Positions 1-9,498 of a stretch of DNA of 64,000 nt are shown here, piece after piece (position 1 is the first letter of the stretch; the number at the start of each line of letters is the position of its first letter). This DNA comes from Defluviicoccus sp. (GTDB lineage: Bacteria; Pseudomonadota; Alphaproteobacteria; Rhodospirillales; Defluviicoccaceae). The notes beneath the pieces are model-generated. The model searched no databases. It was not told where the DNA came from and worked only from the letters and a program-made list of their open reading frames with translations. The DNA is taken from positions 186,001 to 250,000 of the forward strand of contig JARSSM010000022.1 of the NCBI GenBank assembly GCA_029624735.1, written 5' to 3'. The position numbers were made by a program, and so were the translations under genes.

Positions 1-1820
1 AGGCGGTTGCTGACCACAACCGGCTGCGGGACGCCGCGAACGGTGCCGATGCTGAACTGTTGTTCGGCGCGGATCGCCAGCATGCGGTGCCAGATCTCCT
101 CACGCCGGGCTGGATCCAGGGTCTTCAACCACGCGTCATACAGCTCCGCCAGCTCGCTTGCGGCCGGCATATCGACGGCCTCGCCTGATCGGCCACTGGT
201 TTCGTAGTACTGGCCCCACTTCGGCCAGGAAAGCTGCACCTGGCTGGTTGGCGCCAGTTCCGTCGGCAGCGTGTCGGCATTGGCCAAGCCGTTCTCCAGC
301 CCATACCAGGCCGACATCAGCGCGAGGCCGGCAAAGACGCGGTTGCGCAGGACCTGCCGCTCCTCCGGCTTGACCAGGAGACGAACGCCTGCCGCCTTCC
401 AAGTTTCGGTAACCAGCTGCAGGATCGCGACCTGGACGGGGTCTTCGCCCGACGTCTCGACCACGATCTCAAGCGGCGTACCGTCAGCGGCGAGCCGGAA
501 GCCGTCCGCTCCCCGCCGCAGGCCGAGCGCATCGAGCAAACCGTTGGCGCGGGCGAGGTCGAAAGCCGCGTGGCGCTCCTCGTAGTCCGGCTTAAACAGC
601 GGACTCGCCGGCAGCACCGTGTCGTTGCCCAAACGCGCCATGCCGTAATAGATGACTTGGCTGATCTCGTCGCGATTGATGGCAAGCGACAGCGCCTGGC
701 GAAAACGCGCGTCGCGAACGAGCGCACGCTGGGCCGGGTTCTCGACATTGAGATTGGGGAACAGCGCCAACTCCGAACCACGCGCCGAAGGCCAGAGCCG
801 CACCGCGTAGTTGTTGCGAGCCGCACCCTGCTTGAGAATCGTGAAATTCTCAAAGCTTAGGCCGCGCGCTTGCAGGTCGGCTTCGCCTGCGGCCGTCTTG
901 ACCGGGATCAGCTGCGGACTGACGATCGTGAGCGCGACCTCATCGATGTACGGCAGCTGCCGGCCATTGACATCGACCCGGTGATAGAACGGGTTACGGG
1001 CAAAGACGAAGCGGCTCGACGGCGGCGGGTTGGTCAGGACCCACGGGTCCAGCGTCGGCAGGTCGGGATTGTCGTTATGGTAGTGGTTGCTGATGCGCGT
1101 AAACAGGGCCGACCAATTGCGCTGCCCGGCCGCCGCAACCTTCTCAGCCAGCGCTGCTGCCTCCGCATAGCGCGGATGGAACGGTTTGAGGTAATGCGCC
1201 GGCTGGAAAATCTCGTCCGGGCGCGCCCCTGCGAGCGCCGGCAGGAAATGCGGATTGGGGCGCTCCCACGTGTAGCGCAGCGTCCGTGCGTCCACCACCT
1301 CGAACCGAGGCGGCTTGTCGTCGACGAGCAGGAAGCGGTCCAGGCCACCCGGCGACAGCTCCGGATTGTTGGCAACATCCTCCCAGTAGAAGCGGAAATC
1401 CTCGGCCGTGAACGGCTGGCCGTCCGACCAGCGGTGGCCTTTGCGCAGTGTCAACGTGAAGATGCGGCCTTCCTTGACATCGATCGCTTCAAGGATATCC
1501 GGCACCGGCCGCCAGTTCGTGTCGTAGCCGACGAGCCGGGCGTAGCCGTAGACGACCATCATCCGGGTGTCGCGCGACTGGCTCATCAGCAAGCGCAGTT
1601 GCCCGCCGTAGGCGCCCGGCCGCTGCCCGGCGCCTTCGAGGCGAACGACTGCCGGTGACTGCGGCAGCCGCTGCTCAATCTTCGGCAGGCTGCCATCGGC
1701 CACGCGCGCCGCAAGTGCCGGCGGTTCGATGGCGCCTGCGGCCGACGGCAATGGCGCGGCCGCGAGCCAAGCCAGCATCAAGACCGCCAACACACGGGCA
1801 AACCAGCAATCCACTTGCAT
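1..1820 (-). CDS. Extracellular solute-binding protein, family 5 (oligopeptide-type ABC importer), partial
   Basis: Open frame from the ATG at 1820-1818 runs off the left edge with about 606 codons and no stop. The N-terminus (MQVDCWFARVLAVLMLAWLAA..., small residues to about residue 30) is a Sec signal peptide, so the product should be periplasmic. The stretch RKGHRWSDGQPFTAEDF is the hallmark of SBP_bac_5 proteins (DppA/OppA/YejA), and LSLAINRDEI further on is also typical. The start lies one base after the stop of the ATPase gene (TGAGATG), so the two are translationally coupled. Permease genes are not visible and would be expected beyond the window. Family certain; the ligand (peptide, microcin C-like or other) is not readable. 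Confidence 0.9.
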   Translation of the reverse strand, partial: MQVDCWFARVLAVLMLAWLAAAPLPSAAGAIEPPALAARVADGSLPKIEQRLPQSPAVVRLEGAGQRPGAYGGQLRLLMSQSRDTRMMVVYGYARLVGYDTNWRPVPDILEAIDVKEGRIFTLTLRKGHRWSDGQPFTAEDFRFYWEDVANNPELSPGGLDRFLLVDDKPPRFEVVDARTLRYTWERPNPHFLPALAGARPDEIFQPAHYLKPFHPRYAEAAALAEKVAAAGQRNWSALFTRISNHYHNDNPDLPTLDPWVLTNPPPSSRFVFARNPFYHRVDVNGRQLPYIDEVALTIVSPQLIPVKTAAGEADLQARGLSFENFTILKQGAARNNYAVRLWPSARGSELALFPNLNVENPAQRALVRDARFRQALSLAINRDEISQVIYYGMARLGNDTVLPASPLFKPDYEERHAAFDLARANGLLDALGLRRGADGFRLAADGTPLEIVVETSGEDPVQVAILQLVTETWKAAGVRLLVKPEERQVLRNRVFAGLALMSAWYGLENGLANADTLPTELAPTSQVQLSWPKWGQYYETSGRSGEAVDMPAASELAELYDAWLKTLDPARREEIWHRMLAIRAEQQFSIGTVRGVPQPVVVSNR

Positions 1821-1821
1821 C

Positions 1822-3711
1822 TCAAGCCCTCCCCGGCACGGATGGCAGCTCGTGGGCACGCACGAAATGGCCGCCGCCCAGATCCAACAGATGCGGCCGT
1901 GTCGCGCCGTCGTCGGTAAACGGCGCTGGCCAAGCCTCAGGCGTCGAGGCGCGGCCGTCCATCACGGCCGAAAAGTCGAGCCGGCGCTCGGGATCGGGGA
2001 ACGGCACGGCTGCCAAGAGGGTGCGGGTGTAGGGGTGGACCGGATTGCGGAACAGGGCTTCCCGGCCCGCCTCTTCGACGATGCGGCCAAAGCACATCAC
2101 CGCGATCCGCTCCGCCATGTAGTCGACGACCGCAAGATTGTGCGAAATGAACAGGTAGGTGAGCCCCAGTTCGCTCTGCAGGTCCTTGAGCAGGTTCAGG
2201 ATCTGGGCCTGGACCGAGACGTCGAGCGCGGACACCGGCTCATCGCAGATAAGGAGATCCGGCTTTAGCGCAAGCGCTCGCGCAATGCCGATCCGCTGCC
2301 GCTGGCCGCCCGAAAAGCTGTGTGGGTGGCGGCCAACATCGCGCGGGTTCAAGCCAACCAGTTCCATCAGCTCGCGCACCATCTCCCGGCGGTAGGCGGT
2401 ATCGCCGATGCCGTGAATGATCAGCGGCTCGCTCAAGATGTCGTAGACCGTCATGCGCGGGTTGAGTGCGCTGAACGGGTCCTGAAACACGTACTGGATC
2501 TTACGCCGCACGGCCGCCAACGCGTCCGCTGGCAGCCGCGTCAGATCCACCACGCCGTCGCCGGCATCGAACAAGACGGTGCCGTTGTCCGCCCTGACGG
2601 CGCGCAAGATCAGCTTGCTCAAGGTGGATTTGCCGCAGCCGCTCTCCCCCACCAGGCCCAGGCAACTGCCGCGGGCGATGCGGAAACTCACGTCATCGAC
2701 GGCGCGCACGGTGCGTGTGTGCCGGGCGGCGAACAGCCCCGCGCCGCGGCGTGTGGTGAATACCTTGCTGAGATTGCGCACTTCCAGATGCGGCGGTGGC
2801 GGACCTGCGCGCGCTCCGCTGCCGGCCGGCCGGGCCAGGAGATGGCCCTTGCGCTTGCGGATCTCCCGGAGCGGCTTCAGCCGCTCGCCGCGGCGCATGT
2901 CAAAGTGCGGAACCGCGCCCAGCAGCGCCTTGAGGTAGGGATGGCGCGGATCACCGAAGATGTCATCGAGCGCGCCCGCCTCCATCACCCGGCCGCGGTA
3001 CAAGACGACGACCTCCTCGGCCATGTTGGCGACGACGCCGAGGTCGTGCGTGATCAGCAGCAGCGCCATGCCGAACTCAGCGCGCACATCCTGGATCAGT
3101 TTCAGGATCTGCGCCTGGATGGTCACGTCGAGGGCGGTCGTCGGCTCATCGGCAATCAGCACCGCCGGCCGACAGATGAGCGCCATCGCGATCATCGCCC
3201 GCTGGCGCAGGCCGCCGGAGAGCTCGAACGGATAGGTATTGAGCGCGCGCTCCGGTTCCGGAAAGCCGACCAGCCTCAGCATGCGCACCGTCGCGTCAAT
3301 CCGGTCGCGCCGGCTCAGCCGGCTATGCAGCTCAAGCATCTCGCTGACCTGATCGCCGACCGTGTGCAGCGGCGAGAGCGAGGTCATCGGCTCCTGAAAG
3401 ATCATCGAGATGTGGCGGCCGCGGATGCTGCGGTAGGCGGTGCCGGCCGGATCGAGGCCGGTCAGGTCGCTGGGCTCAGCGCCGGTGCGGCCGTCGTCAA
3501 AAAGGATCGAGCCGCTGCGAATGCGGCCGTTGGCCGGCAGGATGCCGAGAATGGCTTGCGCCGTGACCGACTTGCCGGAGCCGGACTCACCCACGAGCGC
3601 CACCGCCGAGCCGGCGTTGAGGCGAAAGCTGATCCCGTCGAGCGCGCGCACGAGACCGCCGCGGGTGTGAAACTCGACCGACAGATCCTCCACCCGCAAC
3701 ACCTCGCCCAT
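1822..3711 (-). CDS. Fused double ATP-binding subunit of an oligopeptide-type ABC importer (YejF/GsiA-like)
   Basis: 629 residues with two complete ABC ATPase domains in tandem, equivalent to DppD plus DppF. Domain 1 has Walker A GESGSGKS at residues 41-48 and signature LSGGLRQR; domain 2 has Walker A GESGCGKS at about 355-362 and signature FSGGQRQR. Both have DEP Walker B boxes ([18 protein letters not shown]). It energises uptake of peptides or similar solutes through the inner membrane with the binding protein encoded immediately downstream. Length is normal for fused ATPases of the YejF/GsiA type. The ATG at 3711 lies 41 bp past the end of the deacetylase-like gene, so it may be read through from the glycosyltransferase cluster or have its own start. 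Confidence 0.93.
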   Translation of the reverse strand: MGEVLRVEDLSVEFHTRGGLVRALDGISFRLNAGSAVALVGESGSGKSVTAQAILGILPANGRIRSGSILFDDGRTGAEPSDLTGLDPAGTAYRSIRGRHISMIFQEPMTSLSPLHTVGDQVSEMLELHSRLSRRDRIDATVRMLRLVGFPEPERALNTYPFELSGGLRQRAMIAMALICRPAVLIADEPTTALDVTIQAQILKLIQDVRAEFGMALLLITHDLGVVANMAEEVVVLYRGRVMEAGALDDIFGDPRHPYLKALLGAVPHFDMRRGERLKPLREIRKRKGHLLARPAGSGARAGPPPPHLEVRNLSKVFTTRRGAGLFAARHTRTVRAVDDVSFRIARGSCLGLVGESGCGKSTLSKLILRAVRADNGTVLFDAGDGVVDLTRLPADALAAVRRKIQYVFQDPFSALNPRMTVYDILSEPLIIHGIGDTAYRREMVRELMELVGLNPRDVGRHPHSFSGGQRQRIGIARALALKPDLLICDEPVSALDVSVQAQILNLLKDLQSELGLTYLFISHNLAVVDYMAERIAVMCFGRIVEEAGREALFRNPVHPYTRTLLAAVPFPDPERRLDFSAVMDGRASTPEAWPAPFTDDGATRPHLLDLGGGHFVRAHELPSVPGRA

Positions 3712-3752
3712 GGCTGCCTACCCGAGCCGGAACGATCGAGCGGCAGCAGCCA

Positions 3753-4502
3753 TCAGCCGAATACCTCGGTGGCGGCGAGCCAGCGGCAGGCGGGATGGGA
3801 ACGCGTCCGGCGCACGAACGCCTCGACGAACTGCCAGCAGCCTTCGTCGTGAAAAAGATGATGCGTCATCAGGCCGGTCGGCTCGTTGGCATCGGCGGTA
3901 CCGGCACGCCGCTGCCGCAAGTGGTCCAGCACCTGCGCCAGCGCTGCTTCGGTGCCGACGAAGCGGCCGCTCTGCCAGTTGACGATATCGACGTGAACGT
4001 TGGCATTGATCAGGCCGGGAACCGTCTCGCGCGCCGGCCGCGGCCCCAGAACCGACAACCCGGTCACGCCCGCGGCCGGTAACGCCGGCACGAAATCGGG
4101 ATCGATGCGGTTCCACGGCGCAACCAGCGCCGGAACATGGCGCGCGAAGGCGCTGACGCGGGCAACACTGCGCCGCAGCTCCGCCAGCATGACCTCGGGC
4201 GGACGGTGCCGTCCGTACTCGTTCTGCCGCTCATCGCCAGGCGCGTGGTTGTCGTGCCCCCAGCCGTGGACGAGCGCACAGCCGTGCGGCTGACCGGCGA
4301 GCCAGGCGACCAGCTGGTCCTCGGCATCGCGCGGGATGACCGCGAGCGCAACCGGCGTATCGGTCGCCCGTGCGAGCGCAAGCGTCCGATCGAGCTCGGG
4401 CGTCACGGTGCGCGCATCGTCGTCGCGCCACCAGAACGTGGCGGTGCGGCCGGCCATTCGCCAGGCATCGAGTTCGTCGTCGATCGCGTTCCAGTCGGGC
4501 AT
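3753..4502 (-). CDS. Polysaccharide deacetylase-like protein
   Basis: About 249 residues from ATG 4502; that start gives no overlap with the upstream gene and sits behind GATAGGGG, whereas an ATG at 4541 would overlap it by 31 bp. The metal-site motif of carbohydrate esterase family 4 is recognisable as WWRDDDAR near the N-terminus, with later histidines in HGWGHDNH and the C-terminal MTHHLFHDE. The barrel-like order (Asp pair, His, LVAPWNR, late His) fits NodB-type deacetylases, but the canonical HSxxH is not exact. Last gene of a five-gene minus-strand run with four glycosyltransferases, so it probably trims N-acetyl groups from the glycan they build. Substrate unknown. Confidence 0.75.
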   Translation of the reverse strand: MPDWNAIDDELDAWRMAGRTATFWWRDDDARTVTPELDRTLALARATDTPVALAVIPRDAEDQLVAWLAGQPHGCALVHGWGHDNHAPGDERQNEYGRHRPPEVMLAELRRSVARVSAFARHVPALVAPWNRIDPDFVPALPAAGVTGLSVLGPRPARETVPGLINANVHVDIVNWQSGRFVGTEAALAQVLDHLRQRRAGTADANEPTGLMTHHLFHDEGCWQFVEAFVRRTRSHPACRWLAATEVFG

Positions 4503-4510
4503 GCTTGCCC

Positions 4511-5674
4511 CTATCCCGCTCGTATTCCGGCGCAAAAGCAAGCCATCGCGCGTGCCGTCGCCTCGGCACCGTGCATGTCTAAGGGCAGGCAGGTGCGATC
4601 TCTTGTCAAGGCTTCGTCGATCGCGGCGGCGAGACGTTTCGGTGACAGATCGTCCGCGGCCACAAGCGTGATGGCGCCGCGTTCAGCCAGGATGCCGGCA
4701 CGGACCCCCTGCTCCGTCTCGGTCGGTGTTGCGAATGGAACCACGACCGCAGGCACGCGCGCCGACAGCACATCCATCATCGTGTTGTAGCCGGCCTGCG
4801 AGATGCAGAGCGCGGCATTGGCGAGCAGCTCCGGCACGTCGTCTCGCCAGCGTTCGATCACCACGCCGTCGGGGCAGGTCCAACGCAGCTCGTCGAAGGC
4901 TCGTTCGGCCAGGTTGGGCCCGGTGAGGAGACGCCAGACGTACCCGGCGGCGCAACTCAATGGCCGCGCTTCGAGCGCCGTCCGCAAGAGCGGCTCACCG
5001 ACGGCGCCGCCACCAACCATGACAACCACCTCGCCACGGCCGGTTTCGCTTGCGTTGCCAGCTTCGACGTCCGCTCCCGCTTCGGCGACATAGCCGGTGT
5101 AGATCAGCTTGTCCGCAATGGCGTCTGCTTCCGGGAACGAGGCGGTGAGCGGGATGAAGTCCGGATCACCATGCACGAGGACATGATCGAAAAATCGCTT
5201 CGCCAAGCCGATGATCGCGTGGTTGCGCTGCGGCTCGGCCTTCCTGATCAGGACGTCGCGGACCGAGGAGACGATGCAAGGGCGGTCCGGCCGCGCCCAG
5301 GCCTCCTGCAGCAAGGGCAGGAGTTCGAACCGGAACTGGCCGCGGCCAAACGGAAACATCTCGATCAGGAGCGCTCGCGGCTGGATTGCGTCGAACTCCT
5401 GCAGCAACCGCGCTGCACGCCGGTCGCGAAAGGCGTCGTCGATCGGCAGGCCGTTGGTATCGACCAGGGTCGAGAACGTCGCATCCAGCGTCCTCACCGC
5501 AGGAAGGAGGACCCGGCTGCAGCCATCGAAGGTGATGCCCGGTACCGGCGCGCCGCCGAGTACAACCGTGACGTCGAGACCGGCCGTCCGCAGGGCCGCG
5601 GCAATCAGCGAGGCACGCTTGACATGGCCAACGCCGAGCAGACTTTGCACATAGTAAAGGACACGCTTGCTCAC
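4511..5674 (-). CDS. MurG/GT28-like glycosyltransferase
   Basis: 387 residues, two Rossmann halves (GT-B fold). N-terminal MSKRVLYYVQSLLGVGHVKR is the acceptor-side glycine loop; the C-terminal half carries SQAGYNTMMDVL followed by PAVVVPF and TETEQGVRA, the nucleotide-sugar binding part of GT28/UDP-GlcNAc transferases. No membrane segments are evident. Its start overlaps the stop of the next gene upstream by 4 bp (ATGA), so it is translationally coupled. It resembles the gene at 8086-9318 in motif order but differs clearly in sequence, so the two are divergent paralogues placed at either side of two GT4 genes. Donor and acceptor unknown. Confidence 0.82.
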   Translation of the reverse strand: MSKRVLYYVQSLLGVGHVKRASLIAAALRTAGLDVTVVLGGAPVPGITFDGCSRVLLPAVRTLDATFSTLVDTNGLPIDDAFRDRRAARLLQEFDAIQPRALLIEMFPFGRGQFRFELLPLLQEAWARPDRPCIVSSVRDVLIRKAEPQRNHAIIGLAKRFFDHVLVHGDPDFIPLTASFPEADAIADKLIYTGYVAEAGADVEAGNASETGRGEVVVMVGGGAVGEPLLRTALEARPLSCAAGYVWRLLTGPNLAERAFDELRWTCPDGVVIERWRDDVPELLANAALCISQAGYNTMMDVLSARVPAVVVPFATPTETEQGVRAGILAERGAITLVAADDLSPKRLAAAIDEALTRDRTCLPLDMHGAEATARAMACFCAGIRAG

Positions 5675-6828
5675 CCGCCGGTTTTCCTGGTTGCCACGAG
5701 CGGCGTCAAGAACTTGTCGAGCGCGCGCGCAGCCGCATCGAGACTGTGGTGCTCGCCCACCGCGCGGGCGGCCTGCTGGCCGAGGAGCCGGCGCTCGTCC
5801 CCATTGTCGATCAGACGGGCAACGGCCTGGGCAAATGCGGCCGCATCAGCCACCGGCACCAGGAGGCCGGTCTCGCCGTCGGAGACGATATCGCCGACAC
5901 CACCGGTCAGGCCGGCGACCACCGGGACGCCGGCGGCTTGCGCTTCCAGGAGCACCATGCCGTAGGCCTCGCCGATCGCTGGCCAGACGTAGATGTCGGC
6001 GACCGGATACAACCGCGCGAGCGCATCTGGCTCGTAGGCGCCGAGCCAATGGACCCGCGGGCCGAGGTCGGCAAAGGCGGCCAGCACCTCTTCACGCGCC
6101 GGCCCGTCGCCTGCGATCAGGAGCTGCCAGCGACGCGCGGTTAGGTGTCCGAGAGCCTGCGCAAGAAGGCGGTAGGAGGCGAGCTTCGCGCCCGGCCGCA
6201 TCATCGCCACCGTGAGCAGCAGCACCGTACCGGCATCGAAGCCAAGGCTGTGCGCGAGCGATTGGCGGTGCGCCGCCGCTTCGGCCACGCCCACGCGCGC
6301 GCGCGCGGGATCGACGAACGGCGCCAGCGGCGCCCAGCGGGCCGGCGAGCGAAGGAGCGGCAGCACGCAGGCCCGGTCGGCCGTGTTGAGCCCGAGAACC
6401 AGATCGGCGGCGGCCAAGGCGGTGCGGGTGGCGGTACAGCCTTGCGCCCAGGGGCCCCTCTCCTGCTTGGGAGCGTAGGACGCCTCCGCGACGACATAGG
6501 GGATGCCGAGCGCATCGCTGACCGGCGGCCCAAGCCAGTCCGGCGCCTTGTGGTAGAGGTGATAGGTGAACCATAGCTGCGGCCGCAGGGATGGCGGTCG
6601 CAGCCGGTAGCGGCGAATGAGGGCGTTTGCGAGCCGCGCGCCCAGCCGCGCCAGGCGTTGCTGGCGATTGGGTTCGCCCGCGCCTTCGAAGCTCCGCATG
6701 CGGCTGGCGAGTTCGACCGTGTGCCCGGCCCGCTGCAGCGCAAGCCACAACAATCGCGCCATCGTCCGGTCGCCGGACGGCACCGGATCGTCGGGGGCCT
6801 TCAGGGGTGCGTAGAAGGCGATGCGCAT
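5671..6828 (-). CDS. GT4-family glycosyltransferase
   Basis: 385 residues with N-terminal MRIAFYAPLKAPDDPVPSGD (acceptor-domain start with a glycine/aspartate loop) and a C-terminal Glycos_transf_1 domain: LLIAGDGPAREEV, then ADIYVWPAIGEAYGMVLLE, which holds the E-x7-E donor-binding motif (GEAYGMVLLE). It should transfer a hexose or similar sugar from a nucleotide sugar in the cytoplasm. The start lies 28 bp inside the end of the preceding GT4 gene and its stop overlaps the next start, so it is central to one operon. Family assignment is firm; sugar specificity is not readable. Confidence 0.87.
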   Translation of the reverse strand: MRIAFYAPLKAPDDPVPSGDRTMARLLWLALQRAGHTVELASRMRSFEGAGEPNRQQRLARLGARLANALIRRYRLRPPSLRPQLWFTYHLYHKAPDWLGPPVSDALGIPYVVAEASYAPKQERGPWAQGCTATRTALAAADLVLGLNTADRACVLPLLRSPARWAPLAPFVDPARARVGVAEAAAHRQSLAHSLGFDAGTVLLLTVAMMRPGAKLASYRLLAQALGHLTARRWQLLIAGDGPAREEVLAAFADLGPRVHWLGAYEPDALARLYPVADIYVWPAIGEAYGMVLLEAQAAGVPVVAGLTGGVGDIVSDGETGLLVPVADAAAFAQAVARLIDNGDERRLLGQQAARAVGEHHSLDAAARALDKFLTPLVATRKTGG

Positions 6829-8150
6829 GGCACGCTCCGGGCGGCAACGGCGGGGCGGAACCGCGCATTCAAGCGCTCGATCGCCGCCCCAAAGGAGAAG
6901 TCCGTGCGCACCCGGGCGAGGCCGGCGAGACCAAGCCGCTGACGCTCATCGGGCGCCGCAATAAGCCGGCCGATCGCTTCTGCCAAGGCAACGGTGTCGT
7001 CGGGCGGAACGAGGAGGCCGGTCTCCCCGCTTACAATCAGCTCCGGGATCGCCGAAATGGTGGTCGAGACGCAGGGCAGCCGCTGGCTCTGCGCCTCCAT
7101 GAGGACATTGGGCAGGCCGTCGCGATCACCGTCGGCGGCGATGCGGCACGCCAGCACGAAAATGTCCGCTTCCCGATATGCCTGCAACACGTCGTCGTGG
7201 CTGCGCGGCCCCCGCCACTCGATCCGCTCCGCAAGGCCAAGGGCCTGCGCCATTGCCTTGAGGTTCTTCAAGAGCGGTCCGCCGCCGATGTGAACAAGCC
7301 GCCAGCAGCTAGAAGCCGGCAAGGCCGCGAGCGCGTGTAACAGAACATCGTAGCCCTTCTTTTCGACCGCGCGGCCGATTGAGAGCAGGCGCACCGGATC
7401 GCTCGGATCCGATCCGTCCCGGCGCCGGAAGCACGATGCAGGGCTTGGCAGTGCGGCGAACGCATGCAGATCGATGCCGTGATAGAGAAGCTCGACCGGC
7501 CGCTGCGGTGCCGCAAGCGTGCGCAGGTATGCGGCATTGCAGGCAGTGCAGGTGACGAGCCATTCACACGCAGCCAGTTTCTCGCGGATTTCCCATTCCG
7601 GCGTCGTCCAGACGTCCTTGGCGTGCGCCGAGACGCTCCATGGCAGCCCTGAGAGCATGGCCGCATAGCGGGTGACCGAGGCCGGCGTGTGCAGAAAGTG
7701 AGCGTGCAGCCACGTCACGTCCGCCGGCAGTTCGTGCGCCAGCACAATGGCCTGACCGAAGCGCCGCACGCGGTTGCGGGACGGATCACGCCTCAGATCG
7801 CGCAACCAAGCGGTGCGGGCGTGCTGATAGCGTGGCCAGCGCCGAACCGTGCGCCACGCCTGCCAGACCCGGAGGGGAGCGTGGTGGAGGTACTCGGGCA
7901 GGTAAACGACCGGCGCCTGGATGCGCCGATGCACCGGATGCACGGCCGCATCGGTCGGGTGGCGGAGCGAGAACAGGCGGAGATCGAGGCCGCCGCGCTC
8001 GAGTGCCAGGATCTCGTTGGCAATGAAGGTTTCCGAGAGGCGCGGATAGCCCTTGAGAATGACAGCGACGACCGGCGCCGCAGTCTCAGGGGACCTGGGC
8101 ACCTGCGGACAGCCGCGGCTGCTCAACAACGGGAGCACCAAGCCACGCAT
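6801..8150 (-). CDS. GT4-family glycosyltransferase (colanic-acid-type)
   Basis: About 449 residues from ATG 8150; GTG 8102 is an equally possible start, because the conserved N-terminal strand VVAVILKGYPRLSETFIANE begins just after it and the ATG start overlaps the upstream gene by 65 bp. The frame stays open upstream to 8276 but that extension lies within the preceding gene. KGYPRLSETFI is typical of WcaL/AmsK-type GT4 enzymes; the donor motif is RDGLPNVLMEAQ with the conserved glutamate, followed by PCVSTTISAIPELI. Part of the five-gene glycan run on the minus strand. Confidence 0.86.
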   Translation of the reverse strand: MRGLVLPLLSSRGCPQVPRSPETAAPVVAVILKGYPRLSETFIANEILALERGGLDLRLFSLRHPTDAAVHPVHRRIQAPVVYLPEYLHHAPLRVWQAWRTVRRWPRYQHARTAWLRDLRRDPSRNRVRRFGQAIVLAHELPADVTWLHAHFLHTPASVTRYAAMLSGLPWSVSAHAKDVWTTPEWEIREKLAACEWLVTCTACNAAYLRTLAAPQRPVELLYHGIDLHAFAALPSPASCFRRRDGSDPSDPVRLLSIGRAVEKKGYDVLLHALAALPASSCWRLVHIGGGPLLKNLKAMAQALGLAERIEWRGPRSHDDVLQAYREADIFVLACRIAADGDRDGLPNVLMEAQSQRLPCVSTTISAIPELIVSGETGLLVPPDDTVALAEAIGRLIAAPDERQRLGLAGLARVRTDFSFGAAIERLNARFRPAVAARSVPCASPSTHP

Positions 8151-9318
8151 CGACGAGGCGATTGATCGCCGGCAGCCCCTCCAACAGACCGTGGATGCGG
8201 ATTTCCGACGGCTTGCGCTGATGCGGCAGGCTGCGCAAGAGGGCCGCCATCGCCTGCGGCTGGCGGCGCCCGTCACCTGCCATCATACGCACAAGGCCGA
8301 GGCTGCTGGCGCGCTCGGCGCGGATATACTGCTCCATCCGCGGCGCGGTTCGCGGCACCAGGAGCGCCGGCTTATCGAACGACAGGATCTCGCAAAACGT
8401 ATTGTACCCGCCCATCGCGACGACGCCGGCTGCGGCGGCCATCAGGTCTTCCATTTTCGGCTCGAAGGTGATGGTTTCCACCGCCGGCAGGCGGGCGGCC
8501 CGTTCGATGAATCCGCCCTGCTCAGCGGACCGCATGAACGGCCCGAGCACGAGAAGCGCCGGATAGGGGATGCCGGGGTCCGCCTCGTAGGCCCGCAAGA
8601 CCCAATCGATCAGGAGCGCGCCGTCGCCGCCGCCGCCGGTCGTCACCAGAATGAAGGGCTCGCGCGGCATCGGCACGGGACGGCCAGCAACGCTCTCCGT
8701 CCCGGTGGTCGATCGGCGCAGATAGCCGGTGTAGTGAACCTTGGCGAGCGTCGAGGCGGGCAGCGCAATACCCTCGAGCGCGTTACAGATCTGCGGCAGC
8801 CCATAGACCCAGATGCTGTCGTAAAGATCGATCAGCGCCGGCGCCGCGTTCTTGCGCTCCCACTCCTCGGCCAACTGCGCCGGCTCGTCCATCACGTCGC
8901 GCAGGCCGAGAACGAGTCCCGCCCCCCGCGCCTTCAGCATGGTGAGCGTGTCCTTGACCTCGCCGCGCAGACCGAGCGGCTCCTTATCGACGAGGAAAAT
9001 GTCCGGACGGAAGGCTTCCGCCGTGCGGCGGATGATTTCGGCGCGGATGCCGAGCGTCTCCTCGATGCCGATATCGAGGTTGAGCGGCATGTAGTCGCCG
9101 TGCTGGAGCTTGATGATGCCGGGGATGCGGACAAAGTCGACCCGGTGGCAAAAGCTGAAGTTGCCAATAATAGGCGAGCCGGACAGAATGAGAACCGTCA
9201 GGTCGCGGCGGTGTTCGGCGAGGGCATGCGCAATCGTCTGGCACCGGCGCAAATGGCCGAGGCCAAAGCTGTCGTGGCTGTAGATCAAGACCCGGGAGTG
9301 TCCGTGATGCTCGCCCAT
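8086..9318 (-). CDS. MurG/GT28-like glycosyltransferase
   Basis: 410 residues, first gene of the glycan cluster. N-terminal RVLIYSHDSFGLGHLRRCQT is a glycine-rich acceptor loop; the C-terminal half has VVAMGGYNTFCEILSFDKPALLVP, the GT28 donor-binding signature (GGYNT...E), followed by QYIRAERASSLG. No signal peptide or transmembrane segment. ILVTTGGGGDGALLIDW is the linker strand of the second Rossmann domain. The promoter should lie in the 180-bp gap to the divergent ABC gene at 9499. Together with the paralogue at 4511-5674 it brackets two GT4 genes, suggesting a repeating-unit or glycolipid assembly line. Confidence 0.83.
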   Translation of the reverse strand: MGEHHGHSRVLIYSHDSFGLGHLRRCQTIAHALAEHRRDLTVLILSGSPIIGNFSFCHRVDFVRIPGIIKLQHGDYMPLNLDIGIEETLGIRAEIIRRTAEAFRPDIFLVDKEPLGLRGEVKDTLTMLKARGAGLVLGLRDVMDEPAQLAEEWERKNAAPALIDLYDSIWVYGLPQICNALEGIALPASTLAKVHYTGYLRRSTTGTESVAGRPVPMPREPFILVTTGGGGDGALLIDWVLRAYEADPGIPYPALLVLGPFMRSAEQGGFIERAARLPAVETITFEPKMEDLMAAAAGVVAMGGYNTFCEILSFDKPALLVPRTAPRMEQYIRAERASSLGLVRMMAGDGRRQPQAMAALLRSLPHQRKPSEIRIHGLLEGLPAINRLVDAWLGAPVVEQPRLSAGAQVP

Positions 9319-9498
9319 CGTGCCCCTTCCGGCCGCTTCTCATTGCCCGCCCATGGGCGGTGGCAGCGTTCCCTGGTGCAGCGTTGCGGCGCCATTAACC
9401 ATAGAAAGCGTCTGCAACGCAAGCGGGCGTTTCTGACAAGACGGTGAAACTGCGCAGGATCAAGGCGCCCACACAGGTTTTCGGAACGTAACAGCCCC
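9319..9498. promoter_or_regulatory. Divergent intergenic region between the glycan cluster and the ABC/cNMP pair
   Basis: 180 bp between two outward-facing operons, the only space in which both promoters can lie. I do not see convincing consensus -35/-10 boxes or a clear operator, so this is a positional call. The shared control region is the main reason to consider the two divergent operons as one locus. Confidence 0.4.

Noticed and set aside
2320-3852. 510-codon plus-strand frame opposite the double ATPase
   Set aside because: Shadow of the ATPase gene; His/Arg/Ala-rich without conserved motifs.
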